Assembly: GCF_002217655.1 (NCBI RefSeq)
Contig: NZ_NEWK01000001.1
Location: 10,001-74,000 of the forward strand
Source: Geobacillus thermocatenulatus
GTDB lineage: Bacteria > Bacillota > Bacilli > Bacillales > Anoxybacillaceae
Length of the DNA: 64,000 nt
Reading direction: 5' to 3'
Each line of letters begins with the position of its first letter. Positions within the stretch are counted from its first letter, which is position 1. The notes beneath the pieces are model-generated. The model did not search any database, was not told where the DNA came from, and worked only from the letters and a program-made list of their open reading frames with translations. Positions 1 through 11,241 of this stretch are shown piece after piece. Both the position numbers and the translations under genes were made by a program.

Positions 1-913
1 CTCCTGTTTGCAGGCCGATGAGATTGTTCACCAGCGCGGCGACAGCTTCTGTACTCAGTTTGCCGAACTGCTCCCTTTGCATCGTTTCAATGGCCCGAAA
101 CGGCGACTGTTTGCGACGGTATAACCGTTCTGAAGTCATGGCATGGTAGACATCAGCGACGGCAACGATCTGGCTGTAAGGGTGAATTCTTTCTGCTTTT
201 ACTCCGAGCGGGTAGCCGCTGCCGTCATTTCGTTCATGATGCTGCAACACGGCAAGTTTTGCCCCATAGTTTAGCGCAGGGATTTTTTGCACCATGCGGT
301 AGCTGAAGACAGGGTGCTGCTTTACTTCATTGAACTCGGCTTCAGTGAGCGCTGACGGATTTGTCAAAATTCTCCTACTTACTTTCGCCATGCCACAGTC
401 TGCTAGCACACCGGCAAGGGCGATTTGGTGGCATTCCCCTTCGCTGTATCCAAGCTGCATGGCCAAAAAGCCCGCGAGCAGCCCGACGCTGACGGCATGA
501 TGGTGCAAATATTCGTCCTTTGTTGCGTAATGATGCAACATAAGCAACTCCCGTTTTTGGCCCGCCATTCGTTCAAAAAGCGAAATGATGACCCCTCTGA
601 TTTCGCCGATATCAACCGGCAAACCGGCTTGCCACGATTGAAACCATGTTTTGTATCGTTGGACCGCCTCTAAGTAGAAGGACATCGGCTGTTTGGCAGC
701 CGCCGTTGATGCGGAATCGACGTTGGGAAATGGTTCACCGTTAGCAAGCAATGGTTCAACGTCCACTTCCTCAACGAGGAATTTTTCAAGTACGAGTAGC
801 AACGGTTTCGTGATCACAGTGTTTTTCGGTATAATTGGACGTTTCGTCTTGCCGAGCACATCTTCAGCGAGCACGCATCCTTCGCGAAGCTGGGAGCGTT
901 TCACACGGACCAT
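1..913 (-). CDS. HD-GYP-like domain protein, 3' end beyond window
   Basis: The reading frame is open from an ATG at 913-911 down to base 1, so about 304 residues are visible and the C-terminus is missing. A run of G's about 10 bases upstream of the ATG is a fair Shine-Dalgarno. The second half matches the HD-GYP fold: paired His near residue 145, a 'HHERNDGSGYP' block carrying the intact GYP triad, and 'VAVADVYHAMTSERLY' typical of the C-terminal helices. HD-GYP enzymes hydrolyse cyclic di-GMP. The signature HD pair, however, reads 'GVLADCGMAK' instead of the usual LLHDIGK form, so the catalytic/metal His is Ala while the Asp and Lys remain. It may be a sensor or a weak enzyme. It lies directly downstream of gyrA but is separated from it by a terminator. 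Family assignment is firm; activity is not. Confidence 0.85.
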   Translation of the reverse strand, partial: MVRVKRSQLREGCVLAEDVLGKTKRPIIPKNTVITKPLLLVLEKFLVEEVDVEPLLANGEPFPNVDSASTAAAKQPMSFYLEAVQRYKTWFQSWQAGLPVDIGEIRGVIISLFERMAGQKRELLMLHHYATKDEYLHHHAVSVGLLAGFLAMQLGYSEGECHQIALAGVLADCGMAKVSRRILTNPSALTEAEFNEVKQHPVFSYRMVQKIPALNYGAKLAVLQHHERNDGSGYPLGVKAERIHPYSQIVAVADVYHAMTSERLYRRKQSPFRAIETMQREQFGKLSTEAVAALVNNLIGLQTG

Positions 914-990
914 CGATTCGTGCCCCCTTTGTCTTTTTTTCATCTGTATTTCTATCGTAACATGATTTTGGCCGTGATGGCAGGCTTTTG

Positions 991-1032
991 AAACAGAAAA
1001 ACGACGCCCCGCGCCTATAGGCGAAGCGCCGT
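991..1032 (-). terminator. Rho-independent terminator after gyrA
   Basis: On the minus strand, arms 1026-1032 and 1001-1007 pair (one G-U), enclosing a second stem CGCC-TATA-GGCG at 1012-1023. They are followed by TTTTCTGTTT. It lies 28 bases past the gyrA stop. Confidence 0.75.
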
Positions 1033-1059
1033 TTCCGTTAGGCTGAATGATCTTCTTCT

Positions 1060-3516
1060 TTATTCCTCGTCCCTTTCTTCCTCAGGCACTTTCGCCACCG
1101 TAGCGACGCACTCATGCCCATCTTCGCCAGAGAGGCGAATGAGCTTAACGCCTTGGGCGATTCTTCCCGTCCGAGAAATATCGCTGACGGCAATGCGAAT
1201 GAGCACGCCACCGGTCGTGATCACCATGATGTCTTCATTGCCGACGACGGTTGTCACCGCAACGACAGGACCGTTTTTATTCGTGACGTTGCACGTTTTC
1301 AATCCTTTGCCCCCGCGGCTTTGCACGCGGTATTCCGAGGCCGGAGTGCGCTTGCCGAACCCTTTTTTCGTGACGACAAGCACATCATGATGGTCTTCTA
1401 AAATTTCCATGCCAACGACTTCATCCCCGTCATCAAGCGTGATCGCTTTGACTCCAGTCGCGCTTCGGCCCATCGCCCGCACGTCGGTTTCCGGAAAACG
1501 GATGAGCATGCCGTTTTTCGTACCGATGATCAAATGCTTTTTGCCATCCGTCAGCCGGACAGAAATCAGTTCATCCCCTTCGCGCAAATGGATGGCAATA
1601 AGCCCGTTGTTGCGAATATGGGCGAACGCTGAAAGCGGGGAACGTTTGGCAATTCCTTGCTTTGTCGCAAACACGAGGTAGCGTTCATCGCTAAACTCGC
1701 TTTCAATCGGAATCATGGCGTTGATCCACTCATCTTTATCGAGCTCAAGCAAGTTGATGATCGGCAGCCCTTTGGCTGTGCGGCCGAATTCCGGGATCTC
1801 GTAGCCTTTTGCCTGATACACTTTCCCTTTATTCGTGAAAAACAGCACGGTGTCATGAGTCGACGTAATGAGCAAATGTTCGACAAAATCGTCCTCCGCC
1901 GTATGCATGCCTTGCACGCCCCGTCCGCCGCGTTTTTGGCTCCGGTACGTCGATAAAGGCAAGCGCTTGATGTAGCCTTTATGAGTAAGCGTGATGACGA
2001 CATGCTCTTGTGGAATTAAATCCTCGTCATCGAACTGCTCAACGGCTCCTGAAACGATTTCCGTGCGCCGCTCATCGTTGAACCGCTCCTTAATTTCGCT
2101 CAGTTCATCGCGAATGATTTGCAATACTTTCTCTTCGTCGGCCAATACGCCTCTCAGTTCTGCGATCAGACGGACAAGGTCTTGGTATTCTTGTTCGATT
2201 TTTTCCCGCTCAAGGCCGGTTAACCGTTGCAGGCGCATATCCAAAATCGCCTGCGCTTGCCGTTCACTGAGTGAGAACCGCGCCATCAGCCCTTCGCGCG
2301 CCGCCTCCGTTGTCTGTGAGCGGCGGATGAGGTCGATCACTTCATCCAAATGGTCAAGGGCGATGCGCAACCCTTCCAGAATGTGAGCACGCGCCTCGGC
2401 TTTTTTCAGCTCAAACGCCGTCCGCCGGCGGATGACGGTTTTTTGATGGTTTAAATAATGCTCCAAACACTCTTTTAAGTTCAGCACTTTCGGCTCGCCG
2501 TTTACCAAAGCAAGCATGTTGATGCCAAAACTCGTTTGCAATGCCGTATGTTTGTACAAATTGTTCAACACAACCTTCGCGTTGGCATCGCGCCGCACTT
2601 CGATCACGATGCGCATGCCGCTCCGATCGGACTCGTCGCGCAAGTCGGTGATGCCGTCAATTTTTTTGTCGCGCACAAGTTCGGCGATCCGCTCGATCAG
2701 TTTCGCCTTGTTTACTTGGTAAGGGAGCTCAGTCACAATGATCGTTTCCTTGCCGTTTGGCTGCTGCTCGATTTCGGCCTTGGCGCGCAATGTAATGGAG
2801 CCGCGACCCGTTTCGTACGCCTTGCGGATGCCGCTGCGGCCGATAATTTGTCCAGCGGTTGGAAAGTCAGGTCCTGGGATGTATTCCATCAAATCGGCAA
2901 CCGTCATCTCCGGATTTTGGCTTAATGCCAACAAGGCATCAATCACTTCGCCAAGCTGGTGCGGCGGAATGTTCGTCGCCATTCCGACAGCGATGCCGGA
3001 TGAACCGTTGACAAGCAAATTAGGAAACCGGGACGGCAGCACGACCGGTTCTTTTTCCGAACCGTCATAGTTGTCTTGATAGTCGATCGTGTCTTTGTTG
3101 ATATCGCGCAAAAGCTCCATGGCGATTTTCGACATGCGCGCTTCCGTGTAGCGCATCGCTGCTGCCGCGTCGCCATCAATCGATCCGAAGTTGCCATGTC
3201 CGTCGACAAGCATGTAGCGGTAGTTGAAATCTTGCGCCATGCGCACCATCGTGTCATACACGGCGGCATCGCCATGCGGATGATATTTCCCGATCACTTC
3301 GCCGACGATGCGAGCCGACTTTTTATACGGTTTATCGGCAGTCATGCCGAGGTCGTGCATGGCATATAAAATGCGGCGATGCACCGGCTTCAGCCCGTCG
3401 CGCACGTCCGGCAGGGCGCGCGAAACGATGACGCTCATCGCATAGTCAAGAAACGAAGAACGCATTTCCTGGCTGATGTTCACTTCGCGGATGCGCGGTT
3501 GTTCGTGTTCTGCCAT
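1060..3516 (-). CDS. gyrA: DNA gyrase subunit A
   Basis: 818 residues, the usual length. GyrA carries the DNA breakage-reunion activity of gyrase, which introduces negative supercoils as an A2B2 complex. The catalytic tyrosine is Y123 in '[14 protein letters not shown]'. The C-terminal DNA-wrapping pinwheel contains the GyrA-box '[10 protein letters not shown]' that defines gyrase rather than topoisomerase IV. The ATG at 3516 has two good Shine-Dalgarno stretches (GGGAGG, GGAGG) just upstream. gyrB lies 150 bases upstream on the same strand, so the two are probably co-transcribed. The quinolone-determining segment reads '[10 protein letters not shown]': the position equivalent to E. coli Ser83 is Ala84, while the acidic Asp88 is kept. 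Identification is certain. Confidence 0.99.
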   Translation of the reverse strand: MAEHEQPRIREVNISQEMRSSFLDYAMSVIVSRALPDVRDGLKPVHRRILYAMHDLGMTADKPYKKSARIVGEVIGKYHPHGDAAVYDTMVRMAQDFNYRYMLVDGHGNFGSIDGDAAAAMRYTEARMSKIAMELLRDINKDTIDYQDNYDGSEKEPVVLPSRFPNLLVNGSSGIAVGMATNIPPHQLGEVIDALLALSQNPEMTVADLMEYIPGPDFPTAGQIIGRSGIRKAYETGRGSITLRAKAEIEQQPNGKETIIVTELPYQVNKAKLIERIAELVRDKKIDGITDLRDESDRSGMRIVIEVRRDANAKVVLNNLYKHTALQTSFGINMLALVNGEPKVLNLKECLEHYLNHQKTVIRRRTAFELKKAEARAHILEGLRIALDHLDEVIDLIRRSQTTEAAREGLMARFSLSERQAQAILDMRLQRLTGLEREKIEQEYQDLVRLIAELRGVLADEEKVLQIIRDELSEIKERFNDERRTEIVSGAVEQFDDEDLIPQEHVVITLTHKGYIKRLPLSTYRSQKRGGRGVQGMHTAEDDFVEHLLITSTHDTVLFFTNKGKVYQAKGYEIPEFGRTAKGLPIINLLELDKDEWINAMIPIESEFSDERYLVFATKQGIAKRSPLSAFAHIRNNGLIAIHLREGDELISVRLTDGKKHLIIGTKNGMLIRFPETDVRAMGRSATGVKAITLDDGDEVVGMEILEDHHDVLVVTKKGFGKRTPASEYRVQSRGGKGLKTCNVTNKNGPVVAVTTVVGNEDIMVITTGGVLIRIAVSDISRTGRIAQGVKLIRLSGEDGHECVATVAKVPEEERDEE

Positions 3517-3666
3517 TCGTTCAAACCTCCCTTTGAAACCTCCTCCAGTCCGGACCGCCCGGCCAGGCGGACGCGGACGGACGGCGGGCGCCGCTTCGCT
3601 CGCGCGCCGGGTGTCCCCGTCGGCAAGGCGAAGCGAGGAGGGCGACTGATTCCCTCTTTTTTTAGC

Positions 3667-5595
<1,929 letters not shown>

Positions 5596-5635
5596 TCACC
5601 TACGCTTTCTTTGCAAACGTTCAACGGTCTCGCGG

Positions 5636-6754
5636 TTAAGAAGGAGCGGTTATCGAACCAGAATGGACTCGATAAATGGCCGCTTCTTGAATGATATCGT
5701 GTTTAATGCCGTCAATGCTTGTTGTTGTGACGAAAGTTTGCACTTTTTTCCGGATGGCATCAAGGAGGTGGGTTTGCCGAAAGTCATCAAGTTCTGACAA
5801 CACATCATCCAGCAATAAAATGGGGTAATCGCCTAACTCGGAAAAGATGAGCTCAAGTTCTGCCAGCTTGACCGCTAGCGCGGTTGTACGTTGTTGCCCC
5901 TGGGAACCGAAAGTTTGCACGTTTTTTCCATTCACGAAAAACGCGATGTCATCGCGATGCGGGCCGACCAACGTTGTTCCCCGCTGAACTTCCCGTTCCC
6001 TCATGGCGGCGAACGTTTCACTGTATGCTTCTACTATTCTCGACAATTCCGCCTTTTCTGATACGTCGACTGACGGTTCGTATCGGATGCAAAGGCGTTC
6101 GGCGCCGCGGCTGATTTCATAGTGGATTGGCATCGCCCATTGCTCAAGCAGCGACAAAAACTGGCGGCGCCGCAACGTAATTTTGGCCGCCAACAATACA
6201 AGCTGCTCAGTTAACACATCAAGAACCGCCTCATCGCTTTGCTTGTGCGCCTGCATCATTTTTAAGTAATGATTGCGCTGCTGCAGCAGCTTTTGGTATT
6301 GGCTCAAATCATGTATATACACAGGCGACACTTGCCCAATTTCCATATCGACAAATCGGCGCCGTACTTGTGGACTTCCCTTGACTAGATTCAAATCTTC
6401 GGGAGCAAACATGACGACATTCAAATGGCCGACATATTGGCTGAGCCGCTGCTGTTCAATATGGTTACATCTTGCTCTTTTTCCTTTTTTGGAGATAAGT
6501 AACTCAAGCGTTAACGACCCGCTTCGTTTTTCCGCTCTTCCCTCTATTTTAGCATACTCTTCATTCCAACGGATAAGGTCTTTATCGTTGGACGTGCGGT
6601 GCGACTTCGCCATAGCCAAAACATAAATGGCCTCCATCATGTTCGTCTTTCCTTGGGCATTTTCTCCTAAGATGACATTCACGCCCTCGCCGAAATTCAA
6701 CGTTTCATAATCGTAATTCCGGTAATTCGTCAACGTTAAGTTGGTCAAAAACAC
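5636..6754 (-). CDS. recF: DNA replication and repair protein RecF
   Basis: 372 residues, normal for RecF. It is an SMC-like ATPase that helps load RecA at single-strand gaps together with RecO and RecR. Visible motifs are Walker A 'GENAQGKT' (30-37), the ABC-type signature 'FGSQGQQRT' and Walker B '[12 protein letters not shown]' near residue 325. The start is 12 bases after the stop of the S4-domain gene, so the two are surely co-transcribed. Gene order S4 protein-recF-gyrB-gyrA is the standard origin arrangement. Confidence 0.98.
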   Translation of the reverse strand: MFLTNLTLTNYRNYDYETLNFGEGVNVILGENAQGKTNMMEAIYVLAMAKSHRTSNDKDLIRWNEEYAKIEGRAEKRSGSLTLELLISKKGKRARCNHIEQQRLSQYVGHLNVVMFAPEDLNLVKGSPQVRRRFVDMEIGQVSPVYIHDLSQYQKLLQQRNHYLKMMQAHKQSDEAVLDVLTEQLVLLAAKITLRRRQFLSLLEQWAMPIHYEISRGAERLCIRYEPSVDVSEKAELSRIVEAYSETFAAMREREVQRGTTLVGPHRDDIAFFVNGKNVQTFGSQGQQRTTALAVKLAELELIFSELGDYPILLLDDVLSELDDFRQTHLLDAIRKKVQTFVTTTSIDGIKHDIIQEAAIYRVHSGSITAPS

Positions 6755-6765
6755 CGAACCTTCAC

Positions 6766-6996
6766 CTACTCCACTTTCACGACGACGAACGTGCCAAACG
6801 GTTCAATGTCGATCCGGTCGCCGTCTCTCAGCTTTCGCCCGCGCCGGTTTTCCCGTTCTCCATTGACAAGCACGTGATGTTCCTGCAAAAACCATTTGGC
6901 CGCACCGCCCGTATCAATCAATCGCACAAGTTTTAAAAGCTGTCCCAGCGTAATCGTTTCCGTTGTAATCGTCACCCGTTGTTCCATCTGTGTCAT
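6766..6996 (-). CDS. yaaA: S4-domain RNA-binding protein YaaA
   Basis: 76 residues. It contains one S4 RNA-binding fold: '[30 protein letters not shown]' followed by the basic '[12 protein letters not shown]' turn and a C-terminal beta strand. The B. subtilis orthologue between dnaN and recF has been linked to assembly of the large ribosomal subunit. This is the first gene of the minus-strand unit yaaA-recF-gyrB-gyrA. Confidence 0.93.
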   Translation of the reverse strand: MTQMEQRVTITTETITLGQLLKLVRLIDTGGAAKWFLQEHHVLVNGERENRRGRKLRDGDRIDIEPFGTFVVVKVE

Positions 6997-7447
6997 CGCT
7001 CGCTTTCCTTCAAACTGCCTATTCTTTTATTTTACCGGAAAATCCGCCCATTCGCAAAGAAAGCCGATGGGAAGAGTCAGTCAAGACTTTGTGGAGAACA
7101 TTTTTTCGGTTCACTACGGGTGTTGTCAATCACTAGTTAGCGAACCATTTTCAGGAATTGATATCGTAAGCGCTTTCGGACTCTCATCCCTCATCTTGAG
7201 TTTTGCATGACATTTGCTTTTTTCTACCGCGCTTCGCTTGGTGGCCCCGACGAGTGTCGCGAACAAAAGTTCGCAACCCTCGTCGGGGATCATTTCGGAA
7301 TGTCACCCACAAATATTTTACTCACACCGATGGGAAGGATAGGCATAGATGTTGCCCGCCTTCTCATCGGACTTGAGAAAAAGCAGCGTTGTCGGGCGGC
7401 TTTTGCCCTTGAAGCTGAATCGTTTTCGCCAATAGGAGGGCGCTGGA
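6997..7447. other. dnaN-yaaA intergenic region with strong inverted repeats
   Basis: 451 bases with no convincing gene. They hold a perfect 10-bp inverted repeat (CCCCGACGAG, 7245-7254 with 7279-7288) around an inner GCGAAC/GTTCGC stem; a second 12-bp stem (7327-7338 with 7359-7370, one G-U); and, nearest dnaN, a terminator-like hairpin. A minus-strand TTGACA at 7129-7124 could be the -35 of the yaaA-recF-gyrBA promoter, but its -10 is poor. The first hairpin has no U tract on either strand, so it is not a plain terminator. Confidence 0.6.
7372..7418 (-). terminator. Probable terminator of dnaA-dnaN
   Basis: On the minus strand an interrupted hairpin (CAGC/GCTG outer arms, GGGC/GCCC inner arms, about 7383-7417) is followed by CTTTTTCTC. 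It lies 30 bases after the dnaN stop. The stem is imperfect, hence moderate confidence. Confidence 0.45.
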
Positions 7448-8584
7448 TCAATATGTTCTCACCGGCAAAATGAGCTGAAGCATCGAGTCGGTGTGAAGCG
7501 GACGCAACAGGAACGGCCGCATGGCCCCAGTGAAGCTGATTTGAATGTCTGTTCCATCAAGCGCCCGCAACGCGTCCATCATATATTTCGCGCTGAACGA
7601 AATGTTCAACTCTTCCCCTTCAAGAGACTCCGTTTGCAGCTGCTCCGTCACTTTCCCGATCTCCGGAGAAATCGAAGAAATTTCGAGCATTCCTCCAGGA
7701 AGCGTCGTCAGTTTCACAACGTTGTTCCTTCCTTCTCGAGCAAGCAAGGACGCTCGGTCGATTGCCTGCAAAAACTCTTTTGCATTGACGATCATGGTCG
7801 TTTTGCTTTCTGTTGGAATCAAACGGGCCGTCTCCGGATAGTTGCCGTCAAGCAGCCGGGAAAAGAAGAGAAGGTGCTCGGCCTTAAATAGCACTTGATT
7901 GGTTGTCATGACGATGTCCACCGGGTGGTTGCCGTCATCCAAAATTTTGCTGAGCTCATGAAGACTTTTTCCAGGGATGACGACGTTGTATGATACTTCA
8001 TTCTCCGACTCAATTTTCACTTTGCGCATGGCTAAGCGATGACTGTCGGTCGCTGTGCAGACAAGCTCGCCATGTTCAACTTTCCAGTTGACACCTGTCA
8101 AGATTGGGCGCGTTTCCGATGTAGAAACGGCGAACACCGTTTGCCGAATCACGGTTTTCAATAAATCAGCCGGGATTTGAAACACGTTTTCTTCTTCAAT
8201 TTGCGGCAGGCGCGGATATTCGTCGGCGTTTAGCCCATTGAGGCGGAATTCTGAGTGCCCCGAGCGGATGATCGTCAAAAAGTTGTCTTCCGTTTCGATT
8301 TCCACCGTTTGTTGCGGCAGTTTTTTCACGATTTCAGAGAAAAAGCGCGCCTGCAGTACGATGCTCCCCGGTCTTTTCACATCAACGAGCAACTTGCCTT
8401 CTTTTTCAAGCGGAATAAACGATTCAATTGAAATGTCGGAATCGCTTCCGGTCAGTGTGACTCCCGAGGCAGTTGCTGTTAGTTTGATTCCGGTCAAAAT
8501 CGGGATCGTCGTTCTTGTCGATACGGCTTTCATCACATCTTGGACGCTCTTGGCTAATGCTTCGCGGTCAATGGAAATGTTCAC
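7448..8584 (-). CDS. dnaN: DNA polymerase III beta sliding clamp
   Basis: 378 residues, identical in length to B. subtilis DnaN. It forms the ring-shaped dimer that tethers DNA polymerase to the template. Three clamp domains are evident, with conserved 'TSETRPILTGVNW', 'ATDSHRLA', 'SLLAREGRNNVVK' and the C-terminal 'LILPVRTY'. The frame opens further upstream at an ATG (8602), but that ATG precedes the GGAGG Shine-Dalgarno. The GTG at 8584-8582 lies 7-8 bases after it and gives the family-typical N-terminus. It is downstream of dnaA across the right part of oriC. Confidence 0.98.
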   Translation of the reverse strand: MNISIDREALAKSVQDVMKAVSTRTTIPILTGIKLTATASGVTLTGSDSDISIESFIPLEKEGKLLVDVKRPGSIVLQARFFSEIVKKLPQQTVEIETEDNFLTIIRSGHSEFRLNGLNADEYPRLPQIEEENVFQIPADLLKTVIRQTVFAVSTSETRPILTGVNWKVEHGELVCTATDSHRLAMRKVKIESENEVSYNVVIPGKSLHELSKILDDGNHPVDIVMTTNQVLFKAEHLLFFSRLLDGNYPETARLIPTESKTTMIVNAKEFLQAIDRASLLAREGRNNVVKLTTLPGGMLEISSISPEIGKVTEQLQTESLEGEELNISFSAKYMMDALRALDGTDIQISFTGAMRPFLLRPLHTDSMLQLILPVRTY

Positions 8585-8609
8585 GTTGCTGTTCCTCCTC
8601 ATTTCTTTA

Positions 8610-8730
8610 GATCGTCGGAAATAAATTATAAAAATATAAAAATAAAAGCCGTAGTACTAGTCGTATGGCTTGTTAGTATGTGGATAAATAAAAAAAGCGA
8701 AGCAAGCACAGCCTGTCCACATGTGGATAA
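8610..8730. other. oriC: oriC, dnaA-dnaN part: AT-rich unwinding candidate and DnaA boxes
   Basis: Two perfect DnaA boxes TGTGGATAA lie at 8679-8687 and 8722-8730 (minus-sense TTATCCACA). A weaker CTGTCCACA at 8713-8721 abuts the second box head to head. Next to them, 8618-8652 is almost pure A+T (ataaattataaaaatataaa-like), a good candidate for the duplex-unwinding element. Between box and AT tract, 8651-8662 reads GTAGTACTAGTC, reminiscent of DnaA-trio repeats. The bipartite arrangement around dnaA is as in B. subtilis. Confidence 0.8.
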
Positions 8731-8756
8731 GCTGTGCATGAAACCGCTACAGTTGT

Positions 8757-10109
8757 TCACAGTTGTTTCAGCTTTTCTTGAATCTCTTGTATATGCCTTT
8801 GCAGCTGCGTGTCAGTTTGCAAAAGTTTTGATATTTTTTCATGGGCGTGGATGACGGTTGTATGATCGCGTCCCCCAAATTCGTCGCCGATTTTCGGCAA
8901 CGAACAGTCGGTCAGTTCGCGGGAGAGATACATGGCAATTTGCCGAGGAAACGCAACCGATTTTGTTCGCTTTTTCGCTTTAAAATCTTCCATCTTGATG
9001 TTGAAATGCTGTCCAACAACGCGTTGAATGTCTTGAATCGTGATTACCTTCGGCTTTGCGCTTGGGATGATGTCTTTCAATGCCTCTGCTGCCAAGTCAG
9101 CGGTGATCTCTTTGTTGATGAGCGACGAATAAGCAACGACGCGAATGAGCGCCCCCTCAAGCTCGCGGATGTTCGAGTCAATTTGATTGGCAATATAAAG
9201 CATTACCTCGTTTGGAATGTCAAACCCCTCCGCCTTCGCCTTTTTGCGGAGGATAGCGATCCGTGTCTCTAGATCAGGCGGCGTAATGTCAGTGATGAGC
9301 CCCCACTCAAAGCGCGAACGCAAGCGGTCTTCAAGCGTTGGGATTTCTTTCGGCGGTCGATCGCTTGAGATGACGATTTGCTTGCTCTCCTCGTGCAGCG
9401 TATTAAACGTATGGAAAAATTCTTCTTGCGTTTGTTCTTTCCCGGCCAAAAACTGAATATCATCGATCAGTAGGACGTCAACGTTCCGGTACTTGTTGCG
9501 AAAGTCGTCAGGGCGGTTGTCTCGGATGGCGTTAATAAACTCATTCGTAAACTTCTCTGAAGATAAATAGACCACTTTCGCTGATGGGTTATGTTCAATC
9601 ACGTAATGGCCGATCGCGTGCATTAAGTGTGTTTTCCCAAGTCCAACGCCGCCATAGATAAACAAGGGGTTGTATGCTTTGGCTGGAGCCTCAGCGACCG
9701 CCAATGAAGCGGCATGGGCGAAACGGTTGCCAGAGCCGATGACAAACGTATCGAACGTGTATTTCGGATTTAACATGCTTTGTGGGAAATCGTTTGTCTC
9801 TTCATACGGCTTCTGTTGCTTTTTCTTCGATGACTGGAACTCTAGTTCTTCATCATCCTGATTTGGCGGAATGATAAACTTGACAGCCAATTCTTCACCC
9901 GTGATGGTGTAGATCGTTTCTGCAATCAAATGAGAGTAGCGAGAATCAAGCCAATCTCTAGCAAACTCGTTCGGGGCTACGATGACGAGCGTGTCACCTC
10001 GTAAAGAGTGGGCTTTGGTTGACTTGAGCCAAGTTTCAAAGCTCGGCTTGCTGATTTTTTGTTCAATTTCCGCGAGCACACGATCCCATAAGTCATGGAT
10101 ATTTTCCAC
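8757..10109 (-). CDS. dnaA: Chromosomal replication initiator DnaA
   Basis: 450 residues. DnaA binds the 9-mer boxes at oriC as an ATP-bound oligomer and opens the duplex. Domain I ('[17 protein letters not shown]...TWLKS'), a short variable linker, the AAA+ core with Walker A 'GGVGLGKTH' and Walker B '[13 protein letters not shown]', and the domain IV helix-turn-helix signature '[15 protein letters not shown]' are all visible. The frame is open for 53 further codons upstream, but those lie in the DnaA-box array. The GTG at 10109-10107 has GGGAGGGG at the right distance and gives the known N-terminus. It is probably autoregulated through those boxes. Confidence 0.99.
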   Translation of the reverse strand: MENIHDLWDRVLAEIEQKISKPSFETWLKSTKAHSLRGDTLVIVAPNEFARDWLDSRYSHLIAETIYTITGEELAVKFIIPPNQDDEELEFQSSKKKQQKPYEETNDFPQSMLNPKYTFDTFVIGSGNRFAHAASLAVAEAPAKAYNPLFIYGGVGLGKTHLMHAIGHYVIEHNPSAKVVYLSSEKFTNEFINAIRDNRPDDFRNKYRNVDVLLIDDIQFLAGKEQTQEEFFHTFNTLHEESKQIVISSDRPPKEIPTLEDRLRSRFEWGLITDITPPDLETRIAILRKKAKAEGFDIPNEVMLYIANQIDSNIRELEGALIRVVAYSSLINKEITADLAAEALKDIIPSAKPKVITIQDIQRVVGQHFNIKMEDFKAKKRTKSVAFPRQIAMYLSRELTDCSLPKIGDEFGGRDHTTVIHAHEKISKLLQTDTQLQRHIQEIQEKLKQL

Positions 10110-10216
10110 CCGTTGCCCCTCCCTTAAGTCAGAGGATGATCGTTTGTTTAAAAAAATAAGTTTGTGGAAAAAGCATATTAATGAAATAAAGAAGCTTTTC
10201 GACAAAATCCACCATC

Positions 10217-10478
10217 TGTGGGTAACATGATTAACGCGTTGTGAAAAAACTATCCACAATCTATCCACAAAATGTGGATAGATTCATCTTATCCACATGA
10301 TTATCCATAGTGAAAACACAATAATAATAGCAAATAAAGCGGCTTGTTGCAACGAGATTTTTTGATTATCCACAAAATAGGCGGGGTGTGAAAAAATCAT
10401 TATCCACACCATTGAATATGTGAAAAAAATGTCGATAAATGTTGTGGATTGTTGATAGGGAGAAAAAAATGATCCACA
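10217..10478. other. oriC: oriC, upstream DnaA-box array
   Basis: Perfect TTATCCACA boxes lie at 10289-10297, 10366-10374 and 10400-10408. One-mismatch boxes lie at 10217-10225, 10250-10258, 10261-10269, 10273-10281 (inverted), 10301-10309, 10443-10451 (inverted) and 10470-10478. This is the dnaA-upstream half of the bipartite origin and also covers the dnaA promoter. The dnaA -35/-10 could not be assigned with confidence. The whole 10110-10586 interval has no gene. Confidence 0.9.
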
Positions 10479-10511
10479 ACGCTGATCAAAGTTGGAAAAA
10501 CGAAGAGGCGG

Positions 10512-10541
10512 TTGACATTTGCTAAGATTGTTCAATATAAT
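10512..10541 (+). promoter_or_regulatory. SigA-type promoter of rpmH
   Basis: TTGACA at 10512-10517 and TATAAT at 10536-10541, spacer 18. Both boxes match the consensus perfectly and lie about 45 bases upstream of the rpmH start. Confidence 0.85.
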
Positions 10542-10586
10542 GAGAAAGACTGCCCGTAACTGTTATTCCCTAGGGAGGTGTCATAG

Positions 10587-10721
10587 ATGAAACGGACGTA
10601 TCAACCGAATAGACGGAAGCGAAGCAAAGTGCATGGATTCCGCGCGCGCATGAGCACGAGAAACGGCAGAAAAGTGTTGGCGCGCCGCCGCCGCAAAGGA
10701 AGAAAAGTTTTGTCTGCATAA
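10587..10721 (+). CDS. rpmH: 50S ribosomal protein L34
   Basis: 44 residues, beginning '[14 protein letters not shown]' and very rich in Arg and Lys, exactly as L34. It is a structural protein of the large subunit. The Shine-Dalgarno AGGGAGGTG is at 10572-10580. It is the first gene on the right arm of the origin and is followed at once by a terminator and rnpA. Confidence 0.99.
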   Translation: MKRTYQPNRRKRSKVHGFRARMSTRNGRKVLARRRRKGRKVLSA

Positions 10722-10724
10722 TAG

Positions 10725-10755
10725 GCCACTGAAGTTTCAGTGGTCTTTTTTCTCA
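10725..10755 (+). terminator. Terminator after rpmH
   Basis: CCACTGA/TCAGTGG stem (10727-10743) followed by TCTTTTTTCTC. It probably attenuates read-through into rnpA, which is expected at a much lower level than L34. Confidence 0.8.
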
Positions 10756-10784
10756 ATATTTTGCCGCCGGGAAATTAGGCGCAA

Positions 10785-11168
10785 ATGGAGTGTTTGGGGA
10801 GAATGAAAAAAAAGTATCGGATCAAGAAAAGCGAAGAGTTCCAGGAAGTGTTTCAGAGGGGCGCTTCGACGGCCAACCGCCAGTTTGTCATCTACACGCT
10901 TGACCGCCCGGAGCAGCCTTATTTTCGCATCGGGCTGTCTGTCAGCAAAAAACTCGGCAAGGCTGTCGTCCGAAATCGAATCAAGCGCTACATCCGCCAA
11001 TGCTTCCTCGAATTGAAGGAGGAGATTGCCCCTGGCAAAGACTATGTCGTGATTGCTAGACAGCCGGTGGCGGAGATGAATTATGCGGAAGTAAAAAAAA
11101 GTTTAATCCATGTGCTCCGGAAATCCGGAGGGCTGAAAAAAGGAGGCCAACCGCCGCATTCGGCTTGA
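10785..11168 (+). CDS. rnpA: Ribonuclease P protein component
   Basis: RnpA is the basic protein cofactor of the RNase P ribozyme, which trims tRNA 5' leaders. The family signature '[25 protein letters not shown]' is clear, as is '[10 protein letters not shown]'. 127 residues are reported from ATG 10785. An internal ATG at 10803 (MKKKYRIKK) would give 121 residues and a better match to the B. subtilis N-terminus, but GGGGAG sits too close to it. A TTG at 10794 preceded by GGAG is a third choice. The start is therefore uncertain by a few codons. Confidence 0.95.
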   Translation: MECLGRMKKKYRIKKSEEFQEVFQRGASTANRQFVIYTLDRPEQPYFRIGLSVSKKLGKAVVRNRIKRYIRQCFLELKEEIAPGKDYVVIARQPVAEMNYAEVKKSLIHVLRKSGGLKKGGQPPHSA

Positions 11169-11241
11169 AAAAATGCTCCACGCGGCAAAAAAAGATGGTA
11201 AAATACATACGTGAACTTGTATATGTGGGAGGAAAAAGAAG

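Noticed and set aside
1713-3275. Long antisense and out-of-frame open frames over gyrA
   Set aside because: They are mirror images of GC-rich codon use in gyrA and have no ribosome sites or family resemblance.
10110-10268. N-terminal extension of DnaA by 53 residues
   Set aside because: It lies in the DnaA-box array, and the family N-terminus begins at the GTG after the strong ribosome site.
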